Shown here piece after piece: positions 21,355-21,366 of a stretch of 21,366 nt of DNA; position 1 is the stretch's first letter, and every line of letters starts with the position of its first letter. Source of the DNA: UBA5177 sp002413265 (lineage in GTDB: Bacteria; Chloroflexota; UBA5177); assembly GCA_036752825.1 (NCBI GenBank), contig DAIORV010000028.1, forward strand, positions 1 through 21,366, in the 5' to 3' direction. The notes below the pieces were generated by a model that saw nothing but the letters and a program-made list of their open reading frames with translations, did not search any database and was not told where the DNA came from. The position numbers were made by a program, and so were the translations under genes.

Positions 21355-21366
21355 TCGGCAGGCAAA

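Noticed and set aside
1..21366. CRISPR arrays, tRNA or rRNA genes, insertion sequences
   Set aside because: No regularly spaced repeats, cloverleaf-like segments, transposase motifs or terminal inverted repeats were seen by eye; small or divergent elements could be missed.

Overview
The window is high-GC bacterial DNA packed with carbohydrate-uptake and sugar-breakdown genes. Several traits fit a Chloroflexota (Thermomicrobia-like) or related Gram-positive-like lineage: two ABC sugar importers with no ATPase gene beside them, a Tat-type solute-binding protein, a HutC-type GntR regulator and a fused rhamnulose-1-P aldolase/dehydrogenase. This placement is inferred from gene content only. No phage, transposase, CRISPR, tRNA or rRNA signal was seen.

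Layout. (1) Positions 8344 down to 1 (minus strand) form a tightly packed operon. In order of transcription it encodes a D-2-hydroxyacid dehydrogenase, a KDPG-type aldolase, a shikimate-dehydrogenase-like oxidoreductase, an FGGY kinase, an L-fucose/D-arabinose-isomerase-like protein, a second FGGY kinase, and two ABC permeases, the last cut by the window edge. Most junctions are 1-4 base overlaps. (2) Divergent from it, 8671-10956 encodes RbsD (sugar pyranase), RbsK (ribokinase family) and a D-tagatose/D-psicose 3-epimerase-like protein. (3) A GntR/HutC repressor (11787 down to 11008) is divergent from an ABC importer operon (binding protein plus two permeases, 12124-15459). Two copies of a 15-bp operator-like sequence sit in the shared intergenic region, together with a good sigma70-type promoter and a structured leader. 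(4) 15460-16686 is a gene graveyard holding remnants of a multicopper oxidase and probably of medium-chain dehydrogenases. (5) 16687-17445 encodes 6-phosphogluconolactonase. (6) 17747-21354 encodes rhamnulokinase and the bifunctional rhamnulose-1-phosphate aldolase/lactaldehyde dehydrogenase, overlapping by 4 bases.

How it works together. The right end turns L-rhamnulose into dihydroxyacetone phosphate and L-lactate; no recognisable rhamnose isomerase lies in the window. The rbsDK-epimerase set would handle a ketohexose or pentose. The left operon is the least conventional part. It joins isomerase/kinase chemistry (isomerase plus two FGGY kinases) with oxidation/retro-aldol chemistry (2-hydroxyacid dehydrogenase, AroE-like enzyme, KDPG-type aldolase) and an importer, and its substrate cannot be read from the sequence.

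A second theme is translation starts. Two otherwise intact genes (the kinase at 4192-5730 and the permease at 13670-14626) have no ATG, GTG or TTG that would keep their essential N-termini. Each has an in-frame ACG 7-8 bases after a strong Shine-Dalgarno sequence. Two further genes have a weaker version of the same arrangement.
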